32,100 bases of DNA from Bacteroidales bacterium M5 (GTDB lineage: Bacteria > Bacteroidota > Bacteroidia > Bacteroidales > Muribaculaceae). The notes below the pieces were generated by a model. That model saw nothing but the letters and a program-made list of their open reading frames with translations. It did not search any database and was not told the origin of the DNA. The DNA lies in NCBI GenBank assembly GCA_001689535.1, contig LUJP01000002.1, forward strand, positions 11,367-43,466. The letters are read 5' to 3'. Positions within the stretch are counted from its first letter, which is position 1; each line of letters opens with the position of its first letter. This document shows positions 7,200-16,130 of the stretch, in pieces. The position numbers and the translations under genes are program-made.

Positions 7200-9842
7200 A
7201 TGAATGTACGCCGACTATTCCTCACATTGCTTTGCTATTTAATCTGTTTCATCCCTGATATCCATGCAGTGGAATTCTCGACTGCGGGATTCTACCGGGA
7301 GCCCGGCAGTCAGCGCTCGGTTTCTTCCATGAATCCGGCATGGCGTTTTCATAAGGGAGATGTGCCCGGGGCTTCCGACGTCCGATTCGATGATTCATCC
7401 TGGCCCGTGGTGTCGCTGCCTCACGGTCTGGAGGAACTGCCTCCGGAGGCAAGCGGATGCGTGAACTATCAGGGTCCGGCGTGGTATCGGAAGCACTTCA
7501 CCCCGGCCGATTCTCTCAGAGGCAAGAAGGTTTTCCTGCATTTCGAGGGGATTATGGGCAAAAGCCGTGTATTCGTCAACGGAAAGCCTGCAACCGAGCA
7601 TTTCGGAGGATATCTGCCTGTGATCGTCGATCTCACCGGGATGTTGAAGTTCGGAGAAGACAATGTGATTGCCGTCATGACCGACAACAGCGACGATCCC
7701 TCCTATCCCCCTGGAAAACCGCAGGATATGCTCGACTTCACATATATGGGAGGTATCTATCGCGACTGCTGGCTCGTGACCCATGGCGATGTCTACGTGA
7801 CTGATCCGAATTATGAGGACGTCCCCGCCGGCGGCGGCATTCTGGTGAGCTACGAGCAGGTAAGCGACAGCTCCGCGCGCGTAAGGCTCTCCACCCACAT
7901 ACGCAACGAGCATTCACGCGGTTTCTCAGGACGACTGAACTATGAGCTTATAGGCCCCGACGGACGGACAGCCGCCAGTCATAGCCGACCGATAAAGCTC
8001 GGCACCGGAAAGGCCAGCGCTTTCAGCGATATACTTACCGTTGAGGCCCCGCAGCTGTGGTCGCCCGACGATCCGAAGCTCTACCGCCTCAAAGTAAGCA
8101 TCACGGATGCGGACGGACGGGAAGCCGACTCTTTTGTGAAGCGACTGGGAATACGCAGCGTTGAGTTCCGGGGCGAGAAGGGATTCTATCTCAACGGCAA
8201 GCCGTATGGAGAGCCTCTTATCGGTGCAAACCGCCATCAGGATTTTGCGGTCGTGGGACACGCGGTGCCCAACGCCACACACTGGCGCGATGCAAAGAAG
8301 CTGCGCGATGCCGGTTTTAAGGTGATACGCAATGCCCATTGCCCTCAGGATCCCGCATTCATGGATGCATGCGACGAGCTCTGGCTCTTTGTGATTGTCA
8401 ATACTCCCGGCTGGCAGTTCTGGAACGATGACCCGCAGTTTGCCCAGCGGGTATATTCTGATATAAGAAATATGATACGCCGCGACCGCAATCATCCTTC
8501 GGTGTGGATGTGGGAACCGATACTCAACGAGACGTGGTATCCCGCCGATTTTGCCGGACGCACGGTGGAGATTGTGGGCGAGGAGTTCCCCGGCGGCCGC
8601 GCTCTGGCGGCTTGCGACGAGTCGGCGCGCGGAAGCGAACACTTCTCCATCCGCTTCCGCCATCCGGCCAATGCCGACCCTACGGAGCCACGAGGAGAAA
8701 CCGATCCAAAGGTCACCTACTTCACAAGAGAGTGGGGCGATAATGTTGACGACTGGAACTCCCATAATTCTCCGAGCCGTGTGGCCCGGGGCTGGGGTGA
8801 GCATGCCATGCTGGTGCAGGCCAACCATTATGCCTCGCCCGACTATCCCTATACAAGCCTTGAGACTCTCCACAGCACCACGCCCCAGCATGTGGGCGGC
8901 TGTCTGTGGCACTCGTTTGACCATCAGCGCGGCTATCATCCCGACCCGTTCTACGGCGGCGTGATGGATGCTTTCCGTCAGCCTAAATATTCCTGGATGA
9001 TGTTTGCCTCCCAGCGTCCGGCTGAAAAGCTCGACCGGCCTTTCGCCACAGGACCGATGGTCTACATAGCCCATGAAATGACCCCGTTCTCGCCCAAGGA
9101 CGTGACGGTATATTCCAATTGCGATGAGGTGCGCCTCACTTTCTGCTGCGACGGCAAGACCAAGACTCTGCGCCGCGACAGTCAGGGCAAAAACATGAAA
9201 TCGCCGGTGTATCTCTTTACCGATATGTACGATTTCATGACCGACAAGGCTCTTGACCGCAACGGGCATAAGGAAGATTCATGGCTCTTTGCCGAGGGCA
9301 TCATAGACGGAAAGGTGGTGGCCACGCACCGCGTCTTTCCCGCCAGGCGTCCCGCCCAGATACGCCTTAGCCTCGACAACGAGGGCCTTCCATTGGTGGC
9401 CGACGGCTCTGATTTTGTGACTGTGGTGGCATCGATGACCGACAGCGAAGGAAATGTGAAACGGCTCAACAATCAGACGCTGCGGTTTACCATAGAGGGC
9501 GAGGGTCATATTATCGGTGATACCGTGACGGGAGTGAATCCAATGCCGCTCACATGGGGAACGGCTCCGGTGCTCGTGCGCTCAACCCTTACCCCCGGCA
9601 AAATCCGCATCAGGGCAACTACCGTAAAGGAAGGGCTCCAGACACCTCTTGCCGGAGAGCTGGTGATAGAAAGCGTGGCTCCGTACATGCCTCAGGTCTA
9701 TTCCGGTTCAGAAGCAGCTTCGCTGCCGGCCTCAACGCCGCTTTCCGTGAATGCCGCCGACGATTCCGTCCACAAGACCTCCGCTGATAAACTCCGTGAG
9801 GTTGAGCGCCAGCAGGAAGAATTCGGTGAGAAGTCCAAATAA
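7200..9842 (+). CDS. Secreted glycoside hydrolase family 2 protein (beta-galactosidase-like)
   Basis: 880 residues with an N-terminal signal peptide (cleavage around residue 23, before VEFS). Domain order: sugar-binding jelly-roll (about 40-195), Ig-like GH2 domain (about 205-325), TIM-barrel catalytic domain (about 330-610), then a DUF4982-like segment (VTVYSNCDEVRL) and a C-terminal Ig domain resembling GH2 C-terminal domain 5 (about 710-825). E444 in ILNETW is the expected acid/base; E511 in FTREWGD is the best candidate nucleophile, though its context differs from the classical SEFG form. It should remove beta-linked sugars from glycans in the periplasm or at the surface; the sugar is not determined. 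The gene heads an operon, with a sensor kinase 23 bases downstream. Confidence 0.9.
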   Translation: MNVRRLFLTLLCYLICFIPDIHAVEFSTAGFYREPGSQRSVSSMNPAWRFHKGDVPGASDVRFDDSSWPVVSLPHGLEELPPEASGCVNYQGPAWYRKHFTPADSLRGKKVFLHFEGIMGKSRVFVNGKPATEHFGGYLPVIVDLTGMLKFGEDNVIAVMTDNSDDPSYPPGKPQDMLDFTYMGGIYRDCWLVTHGDVYVTDPNYEDVPAGGGILVSYEQVSDSSARVRLSTHIRNEHSRGFSGRLNYELIGPDGRTAASHSRPIKLGTGKASAFSDILTVEAPQLWSPDDPKLYRLKVSITDADGREADSFVKRLGIRSVEFRGEKGFYLNGKPYGEPLIGANRHQDFAVVGHAVPNATHWRDAKKLRDAGFKVIRNAHCPQDPAFMDACDELWLFVIVNTPGWQFWNDDPQFAQRVYSDIRNMIRRDRNHPSVWMWEPILNETWYPADFAGRTVEIVGEEFPGGRALAACDESARGSEHFSIRFRHPANADPTEPRGETDPKVTYFTREWGDNVDDWNSHNSPSRVARGWGEHAMLVQANHYASPDYPYTSLETLHSTTPQHVGGCLWHSFDHQRGYHPDPFYGGVMDAFRQPKYSWMMFASQRPAEKLDRPFATGPMVYIAHEMTPFSPKDVTVYSNCDEVRLTFCCDGKTKTLRRDSQGKNMKSPVYLFTDMYDFMTDKALDRNGHKEDSWLFAEGIIDGKVVATHRVFPARRPAQIRLSLDNEGLPLVADGSDFVTVVASMTDSEGNVKRLNNQTLRFTIEGEGHIIGDTVTGVNPMPLTWGTAPVLVRSTLTPGKIRIRATTVKEGLQTPLAGELVIESVAPYMPQVYSGSEAASLPASTPLSVNAADDSVHKTSADKLREVERQQEEFGEKSK

Positions 9843-9865
9843 GAATAAGGTCTGTCTGTCAACCT

Positions 9866-11005
9866 ATGAGATTCTCGATAAATTCCTTTCCCAGGAAATT
9901 GCTGCTCCTCTTGCAAGCAAGCGGCACCAAGCTCATTCATTTTCTTGCTCTGTGCATAGCGCTGCTTCTGCCGGAGCTGCTGATGAATCTGCTCGACGTG
10001 CGCAATCCCGGAGTGTCCATCAATCTATATGTGAAGACGGCGGTGTATATCGTGGTGTTTTATGTGGAATACTATCTTGTGCTTTCCGGGGATATGGTGC
10101 GCGGTCGGGTGAACTGGTTCCGATTCTTCGGCCTCAGTTCCATAGTGGTTGTCGTGGCGATGTCGCTTCTTTACGTGCTGTGGATAGAGAATATTCCCGA
10201 TCTGCATTCGCTTCGCGACGGACACGGCAGTCCCCCTCCGGATTTTCCGCATCTGGTGCCGGGGCATCCTGAGACACCGCCCTCTATCCCGTATATGGTT
10301 GGCAATCTGGTGATGATTCTGCTGGTGATAGCGCTTGCTGTGGCCATCAACACTTCCTCGCAGCTCCAGTCGCTTATGGAAAAGCGCCATGAGAGCGCCA
10401 TGCTGCAGCGTGAGCTGGAATTGGCCAGAATAAAGTCGCAGATCAATCCACATCTGCTATTCAATACGCTCAACACCATCTATGCCATGGTGGAGATCAA
10501 TCCCGCGGAAGCCCAGAAGGCCATCCATCACCTCAGTTCCATCCTGCGCTATTCGCTCTACAATATCACCACGCTGGTGCATCTCGAAAAGGAGCTGGAG
10601 TTCATAGAGAAATACTGCGCGCTGATAAAGATGAGGCTCGGATCGCGGCTTAATCTGGAGATGGACATTGATGCCGGTAAGATGGGCAAGACGGAGGTGG
10701 CTCCGCTCATGCTGATAAACGCCGTGGAGAATGCCATGAAATACGGTGCTGTCACGGGTGAGCCCATAAAAATAATGTTCAGGGCCGATGCCGGAGTGCT
10801 TAGCGCCGAGATTTCCAACAGCTATCATCCTGCCGAGCGTGCCCGCAACGAAGGCGCCCATATAGGTCTGCGCAATATGCGCCGTCGTCTGGAGCTGCTT
10901 TACGGCGGCCGCCACACCATTGACATCAGTGATACCGGAAGCCGCTATGTGGTGAAATGCCGTATTGACATCTCTTCTCCTCCGTCGTATTATAAATCGA
11001 AATAA
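9866..11005 (+). CDS. LytS-type sensor histidine kinase
   Basis: 379 residues. Four hydrophobic segments lie in the first ~165 residues, with a short proline-rich stretch between the third and fourth. The cytoplasmic part has the His_kinase (PF06580) signature QINPHLLFNTLNTIY with phospho-acceptor H196, followed by the ATP-binding domain with the N-box at N285 (NAVENAMKYGA) and a G-rich IGLRNMRRRL near 333. Such kinases signal to LytTR regulators, and one follows 14 bases downstream. No large extracellular sensor domain is present, so the stimulus is probably sensed in the membrane. It appears co-transcribed with the GH2 gene. Confidence 0.9.
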   Translation: MRFSINSFPRKLLLLLQASGTKLIHFLALCIALLLPELLMNLLDVRNPGVSINLYVKTAVYIVVFYVEYYLVLSGDMVRGRVNWFRFFGLSSIVVVVAMSLLYVLWIENIPDLHSLRDGHGSPPPDFPHLVPGHPETPPSIPYMVGNLVMILLVIALAVAINTSSQLQSLMEKRHESAMLQRELELARIKSQINPHLLFNTLNTIYAMVEINPAEAQKAIHHLSSILRYSLYNITTLVHLEKELEFIEKYCALIKMRLGSRLNLEMDIDAGKMGKTEVAPLMLINAVENAMKYGAVTGEPIKIMFRADAGVLSAEISNSYHPAERARNEGAHIGLRNMRRRLELLYGGRHTIDISDTGSRYVVKCRIDISSPPSYYKSK

Positions 11006-11019
11006 CCCAAAACCATAAT

Positions 11020-11775
11020 ATGAAGAAAATCAGAACATGCGTGATCGACGACGAGCCTCTGGCCGCTGAGCTGATCGCAGGATATATAAGGCGCACCGCT
11101 TTTCTTGAACTCGAAGGTGTGTATTCTTCGGCACAGGAGGCCGTGCAGTCGATAATGAAAGGGCGGGTGGACCTTGTGTTTCTCGACATTCAGATGCCCA
11201 TGCTCGGCGGCCTGGAGTTCGCGCGCCTCATGCCCAAGGGAGTAAGGGTGGTGTTTGTGACCGCCTACAGCGAATTCGCTCTCGACAGTTTTAAGGTGGG
11301 CGCTATCGACTATCTGCTCAAGCCCGTGAGCTATGAGGAGTTTGTTGGTTCGGCCACACGCGTGGCATCATTCCTCTGCCCGGTGGCGGAAGAGGATAAC
11401 GAGCCGTCGGAGACCGACAGCGATTACCTGATTGTGAAGAGTGAATACAAGCTCCAGCAAATCCGCAAGTCCGACATCGTTTATGTGGAAGGACTTAAAG
11501 ACTATGTGAAAATCTGGCTCAACGGGAGCACCCGGAGCATCACGACCCTGCTTAACATGCGTTCGCTCGAAAAGTCGTTGCCGAGCGATAAGTTCATGCG
11601 TGTGCACCGCTCGTTTATAGTGAATCTCGACCAGATAGAGACCATAGAGCGAAACCGCATAATCTTCGACGGCGCTGCGGTGCCGGTCAGCGAGAGTTAC
11701 CGCGATTCTTTTCAGAACTGGGTGGCCTCACGCATGACCAAAGCTTTCCGCGGCGACGGTGAAGGGGAGGAATGA
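11020..11775 (+). CDS. LytTR-family response regulator
   Basis: 251 residues. The receiver domain (about 3-120) has the acidic pair D10/D11, phospho-acceptor D56 (FLDIQMP), T81 and K101 all in place. The LytTR DNA-binding domain covers about 135-240, with KSDIVYVEGLKDYVKIW and FMRVHRSFIVNLDQI as recognisable blocks. It is the cognate partner of the kinase just upstream and may control the operon or cell-surface functions. The stop codon is two bases from the end of the convergent rpiB gene, with no room for a separate terminator. Confidence 0.93.
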   Translation: MKKIRTCVIDDEPLAAELIAGYIRRTAFLELEGVYSSAQEAVQSIMKGRVDLVFLDIQMPMLGGLEFARLMPKGVRVVFVTAYSEFALDSFKVGAIDYLLKPVSYEEFVGSATRVASFLCPVAEEDNEPSETDSDYLIVKSEYKLQQIRKSDIVYVEGLKDYVKIWLNGSTRSITTLLNMRSLEKSLPSDKFMRVHRSFIVNLDQIETIERNRIIFDGAAVPVSESYRDSFQNWVASRMTKAFRGDGEGEE

Positions 11776-11777
11776 CC

Positions 11778-12242
11778 TCAGTCGCAATCTATTTTTTCAA
11801 CCCTCTTTTCGTGGCGGCCTCCGTCGAAGGGGGTTGAGAAGAACGTTTCGACTATGGCAAGCGCCTTATTGGCATTGATGAAGCGGGCGGGGAGCACAAG
11901 GATGTTGGCATCGTTGTGGGCGCGGGCCAGACGGGCCAGTTCCACATCCCAGCAGAGGGCGGCGCGGATGCCGCGGTGCTTGTTCAGCGACATGGCCATA
12001 CCGTTGCCGGAGCCGCACAGGGCTATGCCCGGATAATCCTTTCCCGACTGCACGGCCTCGGCGCAGGCGTGGGCGAAATCAGGATAGTCGCAGCTGTCCG
12101 TGGAATGGGTGCCGAAGTCTTCTATGGTTATACCTGCTGCCTGCAGATGCTGTTTGATGACTTCCTTGAGTTCGTAGCCGGCATGGTCGCTACACATTGC
12201 CACCGATTTGCCGGGGCTGAGAATCAAAAGAGGTGTTGACAT
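11778..12242 (-). CDS. rpiB: Ribose-5-phosphate isomerase B
   Basis: 154 residues, the usual size for RpiB/LacAB-family isomerases. It interconverts ribose 5-phosphate and ribulose 5-phosphate in the non-oxidative pentose phosphate pathway. Visible motifs are SDHAGYELK (18-26), the active-site loop C76-GSGNG (76-81) and H109 in RAHNDAN, corresponding to the catalytic cysteine and histidine of known RpiB enzymes with a ten-residue N-terminal offset. It is the last gene of a long minus-strand run, 25 bases after the SDR gene. Confidence 0.95.
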   Translation of the reverse strand: MSTPLLILSPGKSVAMCSDHAGYELKEVIKQHLQAAGITIEDFGTHSTDSCDYPDFAHACAEAVQSGKDYPGIALCGSGNGMAMSLNKHRGIRAALCWDVELARLARAHNDANILVLPARFINANKALAIVETFFSTPFDGGRHEKRVEKIDCD

Positions 12243-12267
12243 GATTGGTCTGGAATATATGATTTTT

Positions 12268-13005
12268 TTAGATTTCGAGCGAAAGATGTCGCCAGATGCG
12301 TTGCGGCACGAGCTGCATCAGACGTGCCGCCACTCCCCAGCGGTAGTCGATGTAGGCCACGCGGCGTCGGCGCAGTATGGCTTTCTCTATGAGCGGGGCG
12401 GCATAGTCCACGCTCATTATCATGGGGTAGGGTTTGCCTTCCTGAAGTAGGGGAGTGCTGATGAAGCCGGGACGTATGTCGGTAAATGCCACGTTGACCT
12501 GGCGGCGGTAGGCAAGCTGTTCGAGACAGTTGATGAAGCGCTGCTGAAAGCATTTCGAGGCGCTGTAGGCCGTTGCCACCCCGAGGGCCTTTACTCCCGC
12601 CACGGATGTTATGGCGGCAATCTGTCCCTGATGGAGGTTGGCTGTGTCACGGAAGTAACGGTAGGCGGCTGTGACTATAGCCGAGAATCCCATCACGTTG
12701 GTCTCCAGAGTGCGGTGCACCTGGGCCGGATCGAGTTCGGGATCGTTGAAGCCTATGCCTGCCGCAAACAGCAGCACGTCCATGCCGTCGCAGAGCTCTA
12801 TCAGTTCCATGAACCGCTGCACCGCATCAGGCTGCGTTACGTCGATACGCTTTGTGACGATATTGGCCGGAAATTGCTCCTTCAGCTCATTGAGCCTTTC
12901 CTCACGGCGCGCAGCTATGCCCACGCGCCAGCCTCCGCGGGCGAAATCGGTTGCTATGCGCGCGCCTAATCCGGAGGATGCTCCTACAATGATGATTTTC
13001 TTCAT
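12268..13005 (-). CDS. Short-chain dehydrogenase/reductase
   Basis: 245 residues of the classical SDR family. The dinucleotide-binding motif GASSGLG is at 8-14 and the catalytic tetrad is N103, S134, Y147 and K151 (YSASK). R33 and R34 after the second strand suggest NADPH rather than NADH. The substrate is unknown; a position between an envelope-protein gene and rpiB does not define it. Gaps of 18 bases upstream and 25 downstream fit an operon. Confidence 0.9.
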   Translation of the reverse strand: MKKIIIVGASSGLGARIATDFARGGWRVGIAARREERLNELKEQFPANIVTKRIDVTQPDAVQRFMELIELCDGMDVLLFAAGIGFNDPELDPAQVHRTLETNVMGFSAIVTAAYRYFRDTANLHQGQIAAITSVAGVKALGVATAYSASKCFQQRFINCLEQLAYRRQVNVAFTDIRPGFISTPLLQEGKPYPMIMSVDYAAPLIEKAILRRRRVAYIDYRWGVAARLMQLVPQRIWRHLSLEI

Positions 13006-13023
13006 GACTTAGTATTCTGAACG

Positions 13024-13932
13024 TTACGGGCGGTCGCCTTTGTTGGCTCCTCCCTCCGGTGTATTAACTCCCCCCGGGCGCTTCTTGTTCAGGGGAAGAG
13101 TGTAGATTATGGAGAAAGAGCCTGTGAAATGCGAGTTCCTTTTTCCGTAGCCGGGAATATACATAGGCTCGCCGAAGGCCGATTTCCCTTCGTGGAGCAA
13201 CGCATGGTAGCGGGCTGTCCATCCCATCGACAGCCATCGCCATATTTTCACTTTCACACCGGCCGTAAATTCAAAATATCCGGCTGTGGCGTTCTGCGAG
13301 GGAATGGAGGTGGCTGTGTTTTCCTGCCAGTAACCGTCGGAAATGGTGCCGGCGGTCACGCTCCATTTGAACGGGGTGAAGCCGTAGCGCACGCCTACGT
13401 TGAACTGGTAGTCAGGCGAATTATTGTAGAAAATATTGTAGTTGAGTCCGATTTTGAAATACGGCGACACAGGCACACGGAATGTGAAGTTGCGGTCGTC
13501 GGGAGTGTCGTCACACTGGCCGAATCCCAGCTCGAACACAGGCTTGTAGCGGTTGTGGAGGCTGAGTTCGCCCCAGAAGCCAATCAGGCCGTAGTGCTGG
13601 CCGAATATGCGCATGGCCGGATCCCAGATATCCACGCCTATCGACACGGATTCCAGCAGAGGATAGAGCATTTTGGCCTTGCGGTTCACCAGAGTGGTGT
13701 CTACCCACTCGGTACCTGTCACGGTGTCAACGAGAACTATATTGCCTTGTGCGTCGCGGCGTTCGGCAAGGTTCGACTGGCCGGTGAACGCCGGTTCCTC
13801 CACCTTCACCGTGGGAACGGTTCCGGGCTTGGGCTGCACCGGGGTGATACGGCGCTGGCTGTGGGCCGGGACGGCCGCCGTAACGAGCAGGAGCAGGAGT
13901 GCTATGAGAGATATGGCCTTACCTGTTTTCAT
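13024..13932 (-). CDS. Secreted, probably outer-membrane beta-barrel protein (DUF6048-like)
   Basis: 302 residues with a clear signal peptide (about residues 1-25, ending AHS before Q). A proline-rich linker follows, and from about residue 90 there are alternating aromatic/polar strands (for example FELGFGQ, YFKIGLNYNIFY, FNVGVRYGF, FEFTAGVKVKIW, FSIIYTLP) ending near a lysine/proline-rich tail, as expected for a small outer-membrane barrel. I recall the DUF6048 family of Bacteroidetes, usually beside a DUF6452 lipoprotein as here; this assignment is from memory. Its start overlaps the end of the lipoprotein gene by 14 bases, so the two are probably translated together. Function unknown. Confidence 0.75.
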   Translation of the reverse strand: MKTGKAISLIALLLLLVTAAVPAHSQRRITPVQPKPGTVPTVKVEEPAFTGQSNLAERRDAQGNIVLVDTVTGTEWVDTTLVNRKAKMLYPLLESVSIGVDIWDPAMRIFGQHYGLIGFWGELSLHNRYKPVFELGFGQCDDTPDDRNFTFRVPVSPYFKIGLNYNIFYNNSPDYQFNVGVRYGFTPFKWSVTAGTISDGYWQENTATSIPSQNATAGYFEFTAGVKVKIWRWLSMGWTARYHALLHEGKSAFGEPMYIPGYGKRNSHFTGSFSIIYTLPLNKKRPGGVNTPEGGANKGDRP

Positions 13933-14509
13933 GTCCGTCGGGGTTTAAGCAGCGGGTATGGGCCGCGGGGTTCTGAGTGTCGCCGTTGTCGCCGGGAGTC
14001 TCGGGGCTGTCTGTGGCTGTGCGGAAATAGATCTGCAGCTGTTCCACGTCGGCGGGAGTGATTTTATTGTCGAGCAGCTTCACGGAGTCTATGAGATGGG
14101 TTGTGAAGCTCAAGTCGGTTACGGTGTATATGAAGCTCAGACCGCACTCCTCGGATGTGAAGTAAGGCTCCGAAGTGTAGCGGAATGTGATTGTGTCGTA
14201 AAGTTGCGTATGGTTGAGCTCTTTCTGGAGATACTGGAAGCAATATGAGGTCGATTCCATGTCGGACCTCAGAGGCAGATACACCTGGGAGAGAGCCGAG
14301 CCTGAGTAAAGAGCGGAGTCAGACGGCGCTCCCACACCACGGATGCACAGCGAGTCAACGGAGATTTTTGCTCCGTCGGAGCCGTAGAATCCGGCCAGAG
14401 GTATGCTGCTCTGGTTTTCGGTGCATGATTCGGTGTTGCAGCCTGTTATCGTCGCCAGCAGTGCGGCGCCAACAGCTATAAGGCATGCTATGTTGGCTTT
14501 CCTTGTCAT
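13919..14509 (-). CDS. Lipoprotein (DUF6452-like)
   Basis: 196 residues. A lipoprotein signal peptide ends in the lipobox ITGC with the acylated cysteine at C24; the next residue is N, so Bacteroidetes-style sorting to the outer membrane is possible but not decided. The middle contains SIPLAGFYGSDG and a predicted beta-rich domain; the last ~30 residues are polar and look unstructured. It overlaps the glycosyltransferase gene upstream by four bases (ATGA) and the barrel protein gene downstream by 14, a tightly coupled set. Similarity to DUF6452 is from recollection. No enzymatic motif is visible. Confidence 0.75.
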   Translation of the reverse strand: MTRKANIACLIAVGAALLATITGCNTESCTENQSSIPLAGFYGSDGAKISVDSLCIRGVGAPSDSALYSGSALSQVYLPLRSDMESTSYCFQYLQKELNHTQLYDTITFRYTSEPYFTSEECGLSFIYTVTDLSFTTHLIDSVKLLDNKITPADVEQLQIYFRTATDSPETPGDNGDTQNPAAHTRCLNPDGHENR

Positions 14510-15474
14510 TCCGGCGCTTGGGTTTTCAGTTCTTCCTCTATCTCATAGTCGTTGCGTCCGGGAGCGTTGCGCACCACAAGCTCTCCTACGAAACCCGCGA
14601 GAAACAGTTGTGTCCCCAGTATCATCAGGGTTAGCGAGATGTAGAAATATGGAGAGTCGGTCACAAGGGTATAGTGGTTGCCCGCGTGCATGTTGTAAAG
14701 CTTGAGAGCGCCAACAACGGCTGCAGCCACAAAGCCCAGGATGAACATAAGGCTGCCGAGCAGTCCGAAGAAGTGCATCGGCTTTACTCCGAATTTGTTT
14801 GTGAACCAGAGGGTGGCCAGGTCGAGATAGCCGTTGACAAAGCGGTCGAGGCCGAATTTTGTCTTGCCGTATTTGCGTGCCTGATGGTGCACCACTTTCT
14901 CGCCAATACGGGTGAATCCGGCGTTTTTTGCCAGATAGGGGATGTAGCGGTGCATGTCGCCGTACACCTCTATGCGCTCTATCACTTTGTGGCGGTAGGC
15001 CTTCAGACCGCAGTTGAAGTCATGGAGATTGTGTATTCCGCTCACTCGGCGGGCGGTGGCGTTGAACAATTTGGTGGGGATGGTCTTCGACAGCGGGTCG
15101 TAGCGTTTCTGTTTCCATCCGCTCACAAGGTCATAGCCCTCCTGGGTAATCATGCGGTAGAGTTCCGGGATTTCATCGGGGCTGTCCTGCAGGTCGGCGT
15201 CCATGGTTATCACCACATCGCCTTTGGCGCGGCGGAAGCCGGTGTTCAGGGCCGGGGATTTGCCGTAGTTGCGGCGGAAGCTAACGCCTTTCACAGAAGG
15301 GTTGGTGCGCGACAGCTCCCGGATTACGTTCCAGGAATCGTCGGTGGAGCCGTCGTTCACGAATATTATTTCGTAGGAAAATCCGTTCTGTTTCATCACG
15401 CGGTCAATCCACTGCTCGAGTTCGGGCAGCGATTCGGCTTCGTTGAAGAGCGGAACTATTACAGAGATATCCAT
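14506..15474 (-). CDS. Family 2 glycosyltransferase (polyprenyl-phosphate type)
   Basis: 322 residues. A GT-A domain covers about 1-225 with VNDGS (D41) and the metal-binding D92-A-D94 in TMDADLQD, followed by two membrane helices (about 233-256 and 276-300). This layout is that of DPM1/ArnC/GtrB-like enzymes, which transfer a sugar from a nucleotide donor to undecaprenyl phosphate on the inner face of the membrane. The sugar is not known. It lies 54 bases downstream of the DUF4199 gene, a neighbourhood I have seen in other Bacteroidetes, and overlaps the lipoprotein gene by four bases. Confidence 0.9.
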   Translation of the reverse strand: MDISVIVPLFNEAESLPELEQWIDRVMKQNGFSYEIIFVNDGSTDDSWNVIRELSRTNPSVKGVSFRRNYGKSPALNTGFRRAKGDVVITMDADLQDSPDEIPELYRMITQEGYDLVSGWKQKRYDPLSKTIPTKLFNATARRVSGIHNLHDFNCGLKAYRHKVIERIEVYGDMHRYIPYLAKNAGFTRIGEKVVHHQARKYGKTKFGLDRFVNGYLDLATLWFTNKFGVKPMHFFGLLGSLMFILGFVAAAVVGALKLYNMHAGNHYTLVTDSPYFYISLTLMILGTQLFLAGFVGELVVRNAPGRNDYEIEEELKTQAPE

Positions 15475-15528
15475 TACAGAAAAAACAAAAACGTTGGGAG
15501 ATTGCAGTTAAACGGAAATGACCCGGGC

Positions 15529-16086
15529 TCAGGGGATGGGAGGCGGAGCTGTAGGCGGACGCTTTACCCTGCCTATGCGGGCCAAGGCGCTCATAACCAG
15601 CGAGAGAAGCGAGCCTGAGAAAACCGAGAGGAATATTATTTCCATCACCATTGATGCCGCCGAGGGCACCAGATTGGCTTCTATCATGTTGCTGAGCACT
15701 TTTGCCATCTCCTTGGCTTCGGGTGAAGGCAGCCCTTCGTAAAAGGAGATTACCGAGCGGAGCTGGGTGATGATGAAAGCGGGGTCAATCCATTTGAGAT
15801 AAACCACGGCCACCGCGCCCTGAATGAGCGAGCCGCACATAAACACCATGATGCCCTGCATCCATAGCGAGGAGAAGGGCGTAAGTCCGCCGTCGGCCAC
15901 GAATGTGGCGCGCAGACAGCGGAATATGTAGAACGGCACACCCACTATGAGCAGCATGCCTATGAGGCCCATAAGCGGATAGCTTACGGAATATACCGAG
16001 GCCAGGAAAAGAATCGACAGGTAGATGCCGAAAAGCATTCCTTGGGTGGCACCCCGGCGGTATGGCGATGGAGGCATGTGGTTCAT
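15529..16086 (-). CDS. DUF4199 family membrane protein
   Basis: 185 residues with about four transmembrane segments (roughly 17-38, 42-58, 71-93 and 144-168). It resembles the DUF4199 family, whose function is unknown and whose genes often precede a GT2 glycosyltransferase in Bacteroidetes, as here. ATG 16086 is taken as the start because the in-frame TTG at 16104 lies inside a -7 promoter element and would not be transcribed from that promoter. A third in-frame ATG at 16077 is also possible. Confidence 0.8.
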   Translation of the reverse strand: MNHMPPSPYRRGATQGMLFGIYLSILFLASVYSVSYPLMGLIGMLLIVGVPFYIFRCLRATFVADGGLTPFSSLWMQGIMVFMCGSLIQGAVAVVYLKWIDPAFIITQLRSVISFYEGLPSPEAKEMAKVLSNMIEANLVPSAASMVMEIIFLSVFSGSLLSLVMSALARIGRVKRPPTAPPPIP

Positions 16087-16101
16087 TGGCGTAAGTTTGT
16101 G

Positions 16102-16109
16102 CAAAGATA
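16102..16109 (-). promoter_or_regulatory. -7 element upstream of the DUF4199 gene
   Basis: TATCTTTG on the minus strand fits TAnnTTTG; no good -33 element lies 19-21 bases upstream. It would give a start near 16096 and a ten-base leader, possibly an internal promoter of the operon. Confidence 0.45.
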
Positions 16110-16130
16110 GCTAAAATATTTGGGATGCGC

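Noticed and set aside
7926..9269. Minus-strand open frame of 447 codons
   Set aside because: It lies entirely antisense to the GH2 gene, whose domains and catalytic residues are intact across the same bases.
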